NCBI GenBank assembly: GCA_036365455.1
Contig: JAWQUS010000008.1
Coordinates: forward strand, 18,273,501 to 18,337,500
Direction: 5' to 3'
DNA: 64,000 nucleotides
DNA from: Macrosoma leucophasiata
Lineage: Eukaryota; Arthropoda; Insecta; Lepidoptera; Hedylidae
Numbering within the stretch: position 1 is the first letter of the stretch; each line of letters opens with the position of its first letter. Under the pieces are notes generated by a model, which was not told the DNA's origin, made no database searches, and was given only the letters and a program-made list of their open reading frames with translations. The position numbers and the translations under genes are program-made. This document shows, piece after piece, positions 44,272 to 55,454 of the stretch.

Positions 44272-45229
44272 CAAATTTGGTTTAAGCGTTTTCAATTTGA
44301 TGTCAAAGATGCACTTCGCTCTGGTCGCCCTATTACGGATAAAATGGATGCCATTTTTGAAAAAGTGGAGCAAGATCGACATATCAGTAGTTACGACGTA
44401 GCTGAAGAACTGAGAATTGATCACAAAACAGTTTTGGCGCATTTGAAAAAAGCTGGGTACAAAAAAAAGCTCGATATTTGGGTACCTCACGAGCTCACTA
44501 AAAGAAACCTAATGAACCGTGTACTCATTTGTGATTCTTTATTACGACGTAATGAAACCGAATCATTTTTGAAGAAGCTGATAACTGGTGATGAAACGTG
44601 GATCACGTACGACAAGAACGTGCGAAAAAGGTCGTGGTCAAAACCGGCTTCACAGACTGTGGCGAAACCCGTTAACTCGCAATAAGGTGATTTTGTGTGT
44701 GTGTGGTGGGATTGGAAGGACATTATTCATTATGAGCTATTACCACCAGGCAGGACTATCGATTCTGAACTCTACTGCGAACAACTGATGAGATTAAAGC
44801 AAGAAGTTGAGAGAAAGCGGCCGGAATTGATCAACAGAAGGGGTGTGGTGTTTCATCATGATAACGCTAGACCTCACACATCTATAGCCACTCAGCAAAA
44901 ATTAAGAGAGTTTGGCTGGGAGGTGTTAATGCATCCGCCGTATAGTCCTGACCTTGCACCTTCAGATTTCCACCTGTTTCGGTCTCTTCAGAATTCTTTA
45001 TGCAATGTTAGGTTAACATCACGAGAGGACTGCCAAATCCACTTGTCGCGGTATTTTGATGAGAAGTCCCAAAATTTTTATAGCAATGGGATCATGTCCC
45101 TACCTACAAGATGGTTATCGAACAAAATGGTACATACATACTTTAGTTAAATTTATATAAACTATATTAAAAAATGTTTAGAATTATCTTAAAAAATGCG
45201 AAGAAACTTTTTCCCCAACCTAATATAAT

Positions 45230-45700
45230 CTACTTGCCGCTAAATTGTAGTGGTTCAGCACTATCGTGTTCAAGTCAGTTGGTAATGTAGGTATATCGCT
45301 GACTATCGCTGTTATATCCGTCACAGAGGCATATCTATCGTCTTAGGCCTCAGGAGTGAAAACCCATCTACAAATCTCTGGTTTAATGTAGATTTTGATA
45401 GGCTTCAGCAGTTTTTTCAAGCTTTTTCATAAAGCTTTCCCGCTAGTATGAAAAAATAGTTCGCAACACCCCGAGTATAAGTTCTTTTTTCATATTCGAG
45501 GAGCATTACGTTTATGGGGGATAATTTGATGAAATAAATATTATTTGCTAAAAATAACGTATTTTTTTTTATTCTTCTAATAATAACGAACACATAAAAG
45601 AAAGACTTATCCAATTTAGTACAGTCCTATGGAAATTATGCGCGTAAATACATTTCATTATTTATATAGAGATAAACATTAAATAATTAAGGTGTAACAC
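45230..45700. repeat. SINE fragment and unassigned sequence between mariner and Kunitz exon
   Basis: Bases 45230-45290 ('acttgccgctaaattgtagt', 'gcactatcgtgttcaa') are a reverse fragment of the SINE at 31745-32030. Bases 45580-45630 share 'cataaaagaaagacttatcc' with 58455-58480. No exon is supported here. Confidence 0.45.
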
Positions 45701-45704
45701 ATAC

Positions 45705-45792
45705 TTAGTCAGTGAATTCCAGGCCCATCGGTGAAAGTATCCAAAACAGTTTCCATAATCGAAGGACAGGGAACAAAAATGAGGAATTACCC
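45705..45792 (-). CDS. Two-domain Kunitz inhibitor gene, exon starting Kunitz domain 2
   Basis: The exon lies between the acceptor 'tatgttttttcag' (start 45792) and the donor 'ctaa|gtatgtg' (end 45705), 88 bases, phases 1 and 2. It encodes 'VIPHFCSLSFDYGNCFGYFH' and 'RWAWNSLT'. Joined to 41623-41785, the domain has Cys spacings 8-15-7-12-3, exactly those of BPTI. The residue after the second Cys, the P1 position, is Phe followed by Gly, which predicts chymotrypsin- or elastase-like targets rather than trypsin. The first base pair joins to the T left by the preceding exon (TGG, Trp). All phases fit. Confidence 0.82.
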
Positions 45793-45839
45793 CTGAAAAA
45801 ACATAATAATAAAATTACATTATAATAATATGTAATTTA

Positions 45840-46145
45840 ACACATGATTTCCCTAAAAAGGTACCTAATGCATGCATTCAAGCATACATACAAACACCCT
45901 TGCTTGTTACACCACCACACAGGTATAACAGGTGGTGATCTTTTTGACATCCAGGCTCTGAGGGTGGCACTACTGGGAGATATAATATTATTTAATGTTA
46001 CATTATTTCCATTTCATTTTTTTTTCTGATGGGTTGTAGCATGCAATGTCCACCAATGTGAACTGTACGTAGGAGGTGGGCCTACAGCCTGATGAAGGTT
46101 GCGAGCAAACACTGGCTAAGGGTGAGCCAGGACCATTTGTTGTAT
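45840..46145 (+). mobile_element. SINE-like fragment
   Basis: 'ccaccacacaggtataacag', 'tccaccaatgtgaactgtac', 'ggaggtgggcctacagcctg' and 'gctaagggtgagccaggacc' are words of the lepidopteran SINE family seen at 31745-32030. They lie in the intron of the Kunitz gene. Confidence 0.45.
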
Positions 46146-46306
46146 TAATCTTTGGGTGAGGCATTATTTCAGCACTATATCCACTGCACAATGTCTTTTG
46201 CTGAAAAGATGACGATACTTAATTACAAACTGTGTGCTTATTTGCAATTCTGTGTAGGTACATTAAAAAACGTAAATTCTAAACAACTCATTATTATTTA
46301 ACTCAC

Positions 46307-46498
46307 ATTCACGGGCAGAATCATTTAATTGACAGTAGTTATGGCACTCATTGTATGTTTCAAATCGATTGCCATTACCCTGGCAACCACCCCAGAAGAA
46401 TTGGTAGCATTTTTTCTGTTTTACGTCATAGTACCACTGTATTATATCCGCTCGACAAGGCCCTGTATCGGGCCGAAGAAAACATGATTTATGGCGAG
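46307..46498 (-). CDS. Two-domain Kunitz inhibitor gene, exon with complete Kunitz domain 1
   Basis: A complete Kunitz/BPTI domain lies in one symmetric 1-1 exon, from acceptor 'tttatatttcag' (46498) to donor 'gaat|gtgagtt' (46307). Residues run from 'RHKSCFLRPDTGPCRADIIQ' through 'CYQFFWGGC' and 'NGNRFETYNECHNYC'. Cys spacings are 8-15-7-12-3 as in BPTI. P1 is Arg followed by Ala, which predicts a trypsin-like target. If the donor were skipped, the frame would run on to a stop at 46263, giving a possible one-domain isoform. The next exon in phase is 45705-45792. The upstream partner is probably 47853-47928 (phase 1). This domain is undivided, whereas domain 2 is split by an intron after 'SLTK'. 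Confidence 0.88.
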
Positions 46499-46719
46499 CT
46501 GAAATATAAAAAATTAACAGTGTTAGAAAATCTGGTAAGTGCCTATTCAATATTTAGCATAACGCTAGCAACGAATATGACACTATCTTCAGCTAATTTG
46601 TCGGAATACCTTATTTATGATGTTACTAGTTAAAGATGGACAGACATGACGAAACTATAAAAGTTCACTATGGATATGGAAATATGAAATAGTTTGGGTC
46701 ACCTGTTTTGTTTTTGCAG

Positions 46720-46930
46720 ATTGTTGCACTCTTATAGGTATGATAATGTTTATAAGAACTTAAATAAATATGAACCAAATAAACTGCACCAATTGCTCAA
46801 TTTTCCTTGTGAAAGTGTTCAAATAAAGGAAAAATTATTACGAGAATGTAGGGAATTGCAGTGGAAGATGAAAACGCAATTATGTTTGAAGATGAGGAAT
46901 AGAATAAGTGAGAGTGAGATAACTAAATGA
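46720..46930 (+). CDS. Candidate terminal exon on the plus strand, function unknown
   Basis: After a good acceptor ('ttttgtttttgcag', exon start 46720) a frame in phase 2 runs 70 codons to TGA at 46930. It encodes 'YRYDNVYKNLNKYEPNKLHQ', then a strongly charged helix rich in Lys, Glu and Arg ('VQIKEKLLRECRELQWKMK', 'LKMRNRISESEITK'). The composition suggests a coiled coil. It lies 220 bases beyond Kunitz exon 1 on the opposite strand. No upstream plus-strand exon in the right phase was identified, and the family is not recognised. Confidence 0.35.
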
Positions 46931-47734
46931 TGAACAGATTCTCATGGAATTATAGGTACTTAAATGGCAATACATATTTAGGAAAAATATCTAAAAATAT
47001 AATTGCTTAATATAAGAAAGCTGCATGTGCATCTTTATACATATTTTATAGCTTATGAATGATTGAATATAATAATTAAAACTTATGCATAGTATTCATT
47101 CAACACACAAAAACTTATAACCTTTAAGGGTTCTGTCTATATCCAAACATACACGTTTAGTTAATTGACTTTTTGGTGTCGTTCTACTGTAGGGAAAATG
47201 TGTTTTCTTTCTTCCTCTTCTAGCAAATATAATTAGTGTAAAAAACAGTATTAAAAATAACCAAATATACTTATAATGACTCATAATGCCCACATCAAAA
47301 TATATGAAAATCAAAAATATCACAAAGAACTGCACATTTTATTGTATCAGTTAGATGAAAATAATTCTACACAAATCAACCATTTATTGCTTTTATTTAT
47401 ACTTTGTCATAAAACTTTTACAACAACTGCTACAAAATGTAACAATAATCTTTGTTTATATTGTTTCAACAGAAATACCTACTGGAAACCCAGACGATCT
47501 ATTTGGTAAAAATATATTATGGGTATTTTTTTATATGTATATTACATACGTATAATTTTTTTGTAGGAAATGTTACATAATGAAAATAATATTATGATAT
47601 GAATGGTGCAGTTATATGATACCAAAACTGTATGATGGCATTGCTACGTATAACATTTTGAGTAGTAAATAATGTACTGACATCACTTTATATATATATT
47701 AGACTATGTTTTCCATTCTCTGTGCTAGAAAACT

Positions 47735-47835
47735 CAGGGCCGTATATTACCACCCAACTGGAACACAATAGCATTGAACACTACCATTTAGTGGTGAATA
47801 CGCCAGCAAGCTCCATCACTGAAGATCTACCACCA
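47735..47835 (+). mobile_element. SINE fragment
   Basis: 'agggccgtatattaccaccc', 'gaacactaccatttagtgg' and 'agatctaccaccag' equal the 3' part of 31745-32030. It ends 17 bases before the donor of the next exon. Confidence 0.65.
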
Positions 47836-47852
47836 GAAAAATATTTACTCAC

Positions 47853-47928
47853 CTATTGAAGTTTCATCATCTTGATTGAAGTAGGGACTGCCCTGATATG
47901 GATAGGTGCAAATTACGTTTGCCGTTAA
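47853..47928 (-). CDS. Probable upstream exon of the Kunitz gene
   Basis: A 76-base minus-strand exon ends at a consensus donor ('caatag|gtgagt', 47853) in phase 1, the phase needed by the Kunitz exon at 46498 (G|CT, Ala). It encodes 'LTANVICTYPYQGSPYFNQD' and 'DETSI', a short, Tyr-rich linker with one Cys, as expected between a signal peptide and the first domain. The acceptor ('ctaatcgtag', start 47928) has a poor pyrimidine tract. Just upstream (47930-48010) a different frame encodes a hydrophobic run ('LCFFAIIIASFLINLSVN') that could be part of a signal peptide, but it lacks an ATG and a good donor. Confidence 0.4.
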
Positions 47929-48199
47929 CTACGATTAGACTAAGTTTACACTAAGATTAATTAAAAAGGATGCGATTATTATGGCAAAGAAACACAGTTC
48001 TTCAATACAATTAAAACCTATTCTTCGTCTCAAGTAATTCAGGTGTTCTGCTCATTGTAAGTTGTACAATTAGTTAAGCTAAATAGTTGATATTCTTCTG
48101 TTACAGTAAATGTTTAATTAAAAGAATTAATAAACTATTTACTTTATCTAAACTAGTCCACGAAAACGAAAACATTTCTATTTCTCTTTGACGAAAACA

Positions 48200-48262
48200 T
48201 GGAAAACAAAACTAACACATCATCTGACAATTTGACAAACAGTTGACATTGACATTGACGTG
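48200..48262. promoter_or_regulatory. Promoter-like 'ttgacattgacattgacg' cluster
   Basis: Repeated 'ttgaca' words ('caatttgacaaacagttgac', 'attgacattgacgtg') cluster here. Such words are frequent at insect transcription starts. The site lies 300 bases above the first Kunitz-gene exon on the minus strand, so it may be the gene's start region. Tentative. Confidence 0.25.
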
Positions 48263-48583
48263 ATGAACCGTAGGGATAGATGGCAGTTTGAGATTCGATA
48301 ATTTGATATAAGAATCGATTATCAGAACTCGGGAAGTACTTAGATTTGAGCAGAATTAAGATGCTTAAAGGGTAGATTAGCAGTGAAGGCTTGACTTAGG
48401 TATATGGATGAAATATGATTTTTTTGTAAGTCTTAATCAGACACTGAATTCACTTTGACATAAGGATGTTTTTTAATCTGAAAGAAAAATGTTTAATGAT
48501 TTATTAACTTGTGCAGAGCTGAAACGCAAAACATACTTCTCGGACGCGTCTACCTATCAGTCGTGCGCGGATGAAAACACAGA

Positions 48584-49276
48584 CTAAATATACAATTTCT
48601 CAAAAAAAAAAGTCTGTAACTTAAGCGCAAAACATACTTCTTCTTCCATGCATCGGTCGCGGCTGAACCATAAACTACTCAATAATTTTCTAGAGGGCAC
48701 GTTTATGACTAACATCCGTATAGTGTGTACACGAGTCCGAAGGTTCCTGCCCCGACCACTACCACACGAGGGGCACACAGTCCGGCCTCGGGGAAGCGGG
48801 AGTATAAGAGACGAACTGACCCTCAACCGCCCCATGATGGGCTTCCCCCCCCGTGGCCCCATCATGTCCATATCTGACGGCGGGACCACCACTAGGCGGC
48901 TGGGAATAGGGTACAAGGCCTGCTTGCATACCTCTTCCCCAGCCGTCTCCTCACCACAATTGCGATAGACGGGCAGGGCCACGTCGCCAAACGCCGCTCT
49001 CTCTCTGGGTTCCTCTTGGCTTCGCCGGTGTGGGGTCAACCACCGAGTACTGAGCTCCCTTATGGTCACATCCGCAGCTGATGGACGCGTACGAGAGGTA
49101 TATTTTATTGACAGCCTTGATTTTTTAGGTGCGATTGGAAAAAAATATGAGAGTGATTTTTTACGATTCGCACAGACAGATAAAAGTGACATTTTAAAAG
49201 ATATTGTTTTAAGTGTAACACTATTATCTATTTTTTTTTTGTCGGATGGTTTTATTTCTGGTCTATATACCATCAT
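48584..49276 (-). other. GC-rich insert with a long open frame, transposon-like
   Basis: A minus-strand frame of 230 codons spans 48584-49276, but only its middle (about 48650-49100) is GC-rich and unlike the surroundings. There the product reads 'RPSAADVTIRELSTRWLTPH', 'KQALYPIPSRLVVVPPSDMD' and 'LPRGRTVCPSCGSGRGRNL'. The ends are AT-rich and probably only fortuitously open. No catalytic motif is visible. The GC content matches that of the LINE at 39640-40862, so a retrotransposon UTR or ORF1 fragment is the likeliest source. A plus-strand frame (48648-48968) also exists, so strand assignment is weak. Confidence 0.35.
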
Positions 49277-49299
49277 TACGCTAAAGAAGTATTACTTCT

Positions 49300-51030
49300 T
49301 ACGTGCGTACATAAGTACACACAATGCATAAATTTACTGAAGTTATACTTCTTATGGCGCGATTGGAAAAATAAAAAGATGATATGATGCACGCGCACAC
49401 CGAAAGATTAAAGCGACAGTCTGAAGTTAGTTGCTAAACACATAACCAACAGTCTGAAGTTAATTGATGAACTTTTTACATAAGTATACACGCTGTTTCT
49501 TTTTCTTTGAACTCGCTGTAGAATACATCTCTGCTATATTAAAAAAATATTATTAATTTCCTATCACAATATGGCATAAGTAATATTTGTTTTTTTTTTA
49601 ACCTTAAAACAAAGCATTCGTTACATTTACGTGATATATTATGTTGAAACGTATACTATTATTAGTAGTAAACGTTTAGTATTATACTGTAGAAATTACA
49701 TTGAATGTCGATATCATTCACATACATTATCCGAGATATTGCTATATTACGGACATCCTTAGAGATTTTTTTTTTTTTGGGTGATGTTAGGGCAATAGAA
49801 TCTAATTATTCAGTATTAGTTAGAAGGAAAATAGTAACACTGTATTAAGTTATGCCTGTCGAACCATATTACACTTGTATACGTATTTTTTCTCAATATG
49901 TGGCTAATACAGGATAGGCAGTTTTTGATGCTTGTGTTAAACGAAACGAAAATCTTTGCTATACAGAAAAATGACGTATCGTATAGCCATACTAACTATC
50001 CATAGTCGGATTCAGTAATCTGAGTGGGCGGGGTCAGCGGGGTGCGTGTGCGCTTTTTGCTCGTGGCAAGGCGACCCGGCATCGGGAGCGGGATCTATCC
50101 TTATTGAGGATTGATTATTCTGTTTTTACCTGTCGTTCTCGACTAACGTCTCTGTTATACACCTTTATTTAACATACACGTTTTTGTACATATTTCGGTA
50201 CAAATAAAAAAGTAACATTAGTATTATTTAGACCTATCAACATGTTAATTGAAATAAAAATCACAATGCGCCTAGTTCATATATGTTTTGTTATGTGTAA
50301 AAGTGTTGTACATAAATATTAATAAAAATAAAAGTTAAAAAATTAAAGGTTTTATTAGAAAATTGTTTTGTAATCTGGCATTATGAATATTAATGAAAAA
50401 GTGGTTAATTTCGTTTTTCTTCACTTTTTTTACATAGTTACCGGCGTTGCAACTGATGTTAAGGTAATTGTTATTCTATTATTAGCATAACTTATTAAAT
50501 AAATATCTGCATAGTCTGCTGACGACTTTAATTAAGTAATTAATACGTTCTTATGTGCTTTATTTATCAAACTGTTTAATTCTGTTTTAAATTTTAGTAG
50601 GTACCTATCTATATTTTTGTGACTCCATTTGCCCTCGTCATGGTCATAATGTAGGTATCTATTTTAGCAGTTAATTACAAGACAGGACATTACCCTACCC
50701 AATGTAAACAAACCCAGTAAAGTAACTGGATACTTACGTACCTAATACCTATTAGATATTTAAACAATACAACTGCACGGCTACATTCGTATAGGTAGTA
50801 GGTACCTTTTTTATAGCTATTTATAATAATATAAATGTATCTTTAATGAGTAATGTGCAAGATAGGTTTTTATTTAGGTATCCTATTTGATTGATGTGAC
50901 GAGTTCCAGAACTAGAATACCGTAGTAGGGCGTTTGAGTTTGTAGAGATAAAAGCGAAATTAATTATTAACTGTCCGTGCGTACGCTGTCAATATTGAAT
51001 TATTTTATTAGGTTAGGTACTTGTACTTAC
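49300..51030. other. No gene seen
   Basis: AT-rich. Bases 49400-49480 hold a short tandem ('cagtctgaagtta.ttg' twice) related to 35750-35775 next to the fold-back-like element. A small GC-rich patch at 50020-50100 ('gggcggggtcagcggggtgc') has no frame. Confidence 0.35.
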
Positions 51031-51035
51031 ATATA

Positions 51036-52316
51036 AGGTTGGAGAAAAAGTTTCTTCGCATTTTTTAAGATAATTCAAAACATTTTTCAATATAGTTTAT
51101 TTAAATTTAACTAAAGTATGTATGTACCATTTTGTTCGATAACCTTTTGCCATCTTGTAGGTAGGGACATGATGCCATTGCTATAAAAATTTTGGGACTT
51201 CTCATCAAAATACCGCGACAAGTGGATTTGGTAGTCCTCTCGTGATGTTAACCTAACATTGCATAAAGAATTCTGAAGAGACCGAAACAGGTGGAAATCT
51301 GAAGGTGCAAGGTCAGGACTATACGGCGGATGCATTAACACCTCCCAGCCAAACTCTCTTAATTTTTGCTGAGTGGCTATAGATGTTGCGTTATCATGAT
51401 GAAACACCACACCCCTTCTGTTGATCAATTCCGGCCGCTTTCTCTCAACTTCTTGCTTTAATCTCATCAGTTGTTCGCAGTAGAGTTCAGAATCGATAGT
51501 CATGCCTGGTGGTAATAGCTCATAATGAATAATGCCCTTCCAATCCTGGTGGGATTGGAAGGGCACACACAACATAACCTTATTGGGAGTTAACCCGGGT
51601 TTCGCCACAGTCTGTGAAGCCTGACCGGCCTTTGACCACGACCTTTTTCGCACGTTCTTGTCGTACGTGATTCACTTTTCATCACCAGTTATCAGCTTCT
51701 TCAAAAATGATTCGGTTTCATTACGTCGTAATAAAGAATCACAAATGAGTACACGGTTCATTAGGTTTCTTTCAGTGAGCTCGTGAGGTACCCAAATATC
51801 GAGCTTTTTTTGTACCCAGCTTTTTTCAAATACGCCAAAACTGTTTTGTGATCAATTGTCAGTTCTTCAGCTACGCCGTAACTACTGATATGTCGATCTT
51901 GCTCCACTTTTTCAAAAATGGCATCCATTTTATCCGTAATAGGGCGACCAGAGCGAGGTGCATCTTTGACATCAAAATTTCCGGATTGAAAACGCTTAAA
52001 CCAAATTTGTGCTACTCTCACAGACACTGCACTAGGTCCATAAACATCGCACATTTTCTTTTGCGGCTTGCGTTGCATTTTTACCTTTTTTGTAGTAAAA
52101 TTTTAAAATGTATCGAATTTCTTCATTAGATTCACTCATCTTCAGTACGAAAAACAAATGAAAATCACACATTTGCCTAATTTGAATATGGAATTATGTT
52201 CTTTATAATTTTAACTTTCAATGATACCAAAACCAGCCAGATACAAATACTACAGCCAAAGAGATTTTATTACAAGTTCATACATTCTATAATGCGAAAA
52301 GACTTTTTCCCCAACG
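51036..52316 (-). mobile_element. Cecropia-type mariner, uninterrupted length
   Basis: The inverted ends 'aggttggagaaaaagtttct' (51036) and 'aaaagactttttccccaac' (to 52316) are separated by 1.28 kb, the normal mariner size, with TA beyond the right end. The sequence is close to the mariner at 42190-45220 and fills its interrupted gaps. Confidence 0.9.
51111..52139 (-). pseudogene. Defective mariner transposase
   Basis: The same protein as in the other mariner, in minus orientation, with independent lesions. A lost A in 'tacaaaaaaagctcg' shifts the frame before the WVPHEL segment. A TGA stands at the Trp after 'TGDEK' (about 51670). A short duplicated segment around 51541-51570 replaces the WWDW motif. 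A 12-base deletion removes the Arg-Pro-His-Thr that should follow the catalytic 'HHDNA'. The three catalytic Asp codons are still present. It is inactive as a protein, but the ends look usable by another transposase. Confidence 0.85.
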
Positions 52317-52319
52317 TAT

Positions 52320-53985
52320 TATAAATATTACACTATAAAGTGACATTGTATCATGAAAATTACAGAAGACAAATTATTAAAAAAAAAACAAAATTGAAGT
52401 TGACAAAACCTTTTAAAATTAAACTTATTGCTTTACTACTCCCTACTTATAGGTAGAACCTATACCAAAGAATCTGTAATAATACTACGCTACGCATATA
52501 CTTAGTTATCCACCTACTTTGATTTTAATATTTGCCGTCTCCTATAAGAACTTATGGCAACCGATATAAGCTAGAATATTTAAATGAATGGATAGCCATG
52601 CATATTTTATAGCAGTTGGTTAATTAATGGATGAAATCTTCTTTCCAGTTTATAGAATTATGAGATATAGGTAGGTATTGTGTTTTTAACTGGTGAAATG
52701 CACTTATGCAATACTCGACAGTTAACATAAACAAGAAATTAATGTCGTGACTTGCGTGCGAGGTTTCTTGGAAGTTTACTTATTATCCTAAGAGAATAAT
52801 ACTCAAACGAGCATTGACTATAAATTCGAGAACGTTAAATAAATACGTGTTCAGAAATACACCAAATAGATTATTTATCTGTAAGTAAATACTCGTATGT
52901 TTAGCATTTAGGTACTTAACCGATTTCTACGATTCTATAACTCTTTTGCGAATGGTAGTTGTATTTGATAACGATTCTAAGATCGGACATAGCTATTACG
53001 ATTATCTCGTTACATCACTAGCATTAAGTTCAAAAGTTTATGAATATTGTTATACAGTTAAACTTAACTCGGCGAATGCTAATCGAAATGCGAATAAAAA
53101 TTATTCGGACAACTTGATCGAAAATATTGGTTTACGTGTTTGATACCGATAATAAATGAAACGCGTGACATCACTGCCTTGCTGCATCGAAATAAATGAT
53201 AACATTTTTACCCGACTGTTACAGAAGGATGGTGCCTAATGTTTTTAAGGTTATTAATTATTCACATACCTAGTTCACTATTTATTTCAATCACCTGCTT
53301 TTCACTATCTATATTTTCTGGCACTTAAAATCTAAAGGACGTTGGCCGTGTCTAGGAACAAAACCACCTAATCTACAAAAACTACAGTTACCTACTTAGG
53401 TACCTACTGTTAAACCATAGAATTATAAGTCCTCTAAGTGTCTAAACGTTAAACATAAATAAATATAATAGGTATAAGATTTTACTAACTCTACATCTCA
53501 GCAAAAAACAGTGGCCTCGCCTTCTGATGAATTAAACTCTGGCTTCATAAATTCTGACCATAAACAAACCATGGCAGCATCTAAGGGACTCTTATGAAAC
53601 TCTATCAGACCACTTGTTTTGGGTACCTAATTGTAAGATGTAGACTGACGCGTTATGAGAGAGTGTGAACAACATATCATGTGCAATCCCTACTTCAATA
53701 TTATAATGCGATTGTAAAATGTAAGTTTGTTTGTTACACTTTCACGTGAAAACTACTTAACCAATCGTCATGAAACTTTGTACACAATACGTATTCTTGC
53801 AGGTATTGTAAGAACATAGGATACATTTTAATATAAAAGTAATTAAATACGAAAAATAAAATAAAATGAGAGGGAAGCTGCGGGTAAAAGTTAGCATAAT
53901 AAAATATATATGAGCACCACCATGAGAGCGCTGCGATCGATTATATTATTACACCTAGTACTTCGCACGTCCCAATAGAACATAG
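52320..53985. other. Gene-poor stretch with one interspersed repeat
   Basis: Bases 53690-53880 ('ataatgcgattgtaaaatgt', 'ttcacgtgaaaactacttaa', 'catgaaactttgtacacaat') are a common lepidopteran repeat. No exon is supported elsewhere. A plus-strand frame at 52946-53143 has no context. Confidence 0.4.
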
Positions 53986-54079
53986 GACTTTACCTATAGA
54001 TTATAGGAAAACCTATAGAGTATGGTATTTATTAAAGATGAACAATTTTGGTATTTATGATAAAAAGGGAAATAGATTA

Positions 54080-54430
54080 ATTTATGCTCCACTGCAGCCG
54101 AAGACGTCCTTTGCTGGATAAAGCCTTTCACAAAGACGCCCACAACAGTGTTGTGCGTCATTTGTAGAGAGGATGCCATAATCGCCACGCCTGGCAGGCG
54201 GATTGGCGATCGCAGTGGTGATAGTTTTATCGAGGGATGCTGCTGCCCATCCGGCGTTATTATAATTACTGTAAATACTGCAATAGTTAATCTGCATTGT
54301 TCGGTGAACTGATTGCACTGCCGGAAGAATTCTACTCCACTACAGGGCGATGGGGTCGTCACGTCCCGACGCCTGCAGGAAAATTGATTAATTGTACGAA
54401 ATCCTGCGAGCCTGAGTCCGACTCGCACTT
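54080..54430 (-). mobile_element. LINE/SINE 3' fragment
   Basis: 'tccactgcagccgaagacgt', 'caaagacgcccacaacag' and 'acgcctggcaggcggattgg' resemble the 3' portion of lepidopteran LINEs. Overlapping frames (54082-54494) show no RT motif. Confidence 0.4.
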
Positions 54431-54499
54431 GGTCGCATTTTTGTAACTTATCTAGGTAGGTAACTGGAAATGTGAAGATGTCGGAGAAAAACATATCGA

Positions 54500-55280
54500 C
54501 TCGAAATTTTACTGACGTGATTTAGGTGACGTGATTATAAGCTACTCGAATTATATGAATGTAAGAATGTAAATATTACGCAATTATTCCTCTTAAAGAG
54601 TTCTATCACTATGACAAAAAAATGTAGGCATATAAAAATACGCCCTGCTACCCATGCGAAGCGACTCGTGAGATATATTAATAATAAATTATTATGTAGT
54701 TACCTATCAGGACTATATTCCTAGGTAATTAACTAATTACGTACCTATAGATGCGTAGGTACCTACGCTCTTTTCCAACGCTTTTTACGCTCTTGTCACT
54801 TTTTTTTTCCATACAATTTATCTATGAAACTTGACAACATTATTTGTCAATTGTACAGAATTCTGTACACGTGAGACGTATAACGCACTTGGCAGAATTT
54901 AGTGACCAAAGAACAACAATGAATTCATAACGATTAGACACACAATTATTCATATACCTACTTCGATTAAAAATTCTTTATAATATTATGGTATTAGGTA
55001 CTTATTAGTTATAGCCTTATTAGGTAATTACTTTTATCAACCTAATTGATAAGTATGCTTCGTCTCTTTAGTCTTACACAATTTCAAAGGCAATTTATAG
55101 TGACAAAGCATTATTTAACTTATCACTGGCTGAATAGGGGGCAAGTGTGTAATGGGTTTGAGGTTAATTGTACCTGTGTGGTGTTTAAACATTAAACAAA
55201 ATTCGAATTCCTCAATCTCACATTGAAGATCAGAATTGGCAAATTTGATGGTATCTAAATAGATGAAATCAAACTTGGTA
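54500..55280. other. No gene seen
   Basis: AT-rich, with many 'taggtacc' words. Nothing further to report. Confidence 0.35.
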
Positions 55281-55454
55281 TAATTGCCTCAGTTGTCCTG
55301 GGTTCGATCCTCGCGTCGGGGGCTACCAGAGATAAAAGTGTAAAACGTTCTCTAAAAGGTGTAAACTCTATTTTCGAGTTTTGTAATGAGGCTGTCAATA
55401 GGCTCGTCATCTATTACTGGCTGTTACAAGGGCCGAAATGTGAACGGCGCGGCG

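Larger units (their letters stand above)
42369..45150 (+). pseudogene. Broken mariner transposase (DD34D)
   Basis: The pieces 42369-42419, 43784-43872, 44284-44685 and 44695-45150 together cover the transposase. The helix-turn-helix part has 'VEQDRHISSYDVAEEL' and 'KTVLAHLKKAGYKKKLDIWV'. The catalytic part has 'LITGDETWITYD', 'VVFHHDNARPHTSIATQQ' and 'PPYSPDLAPSDFHLFRSL', that is D...D with 34 residues before the last Asp. The family is cecropia-like mariner. Besides the two insertions there is a frameshift near 44665-44695 (the 'cccgttaactcgcaataagg' segment ends one frame and the next begins in another), so it cannot be made. Confidence 0.85.
42190..45220 (+). mobile_element. Cecropia-type mariner with two nested insertions
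   Basis: The ends 'ggttggggaaaaagtctttt' and 'aagaaactttttccccaacc' are inverted and flanked by TA. The transposase starts at 42369. It is interrupted at 42420-43783 by a Helitron-like element and at 43873-44271 by a retroposon, so the mariner is the oldest of the three. Without the insertions it would be about 1.3 kb, the normal mariner size. The whole block lies in the long intron of the Kunitz gene, in the opposite orientation to it. Confidence 0.9.

Noticed and set aside
47096..47335. Minus-strand frame with a strong hydrophobic N-terminus ('YIWLFLILFFTLIIFA') as first exon of the Kunitz gene
   Set aside because: It could join in phase 1, but the only donor ('aaag|gttataag') is weak. The exon at 47853-47928 has a consensus donor in the same phase. 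It remains an alternative first exon.
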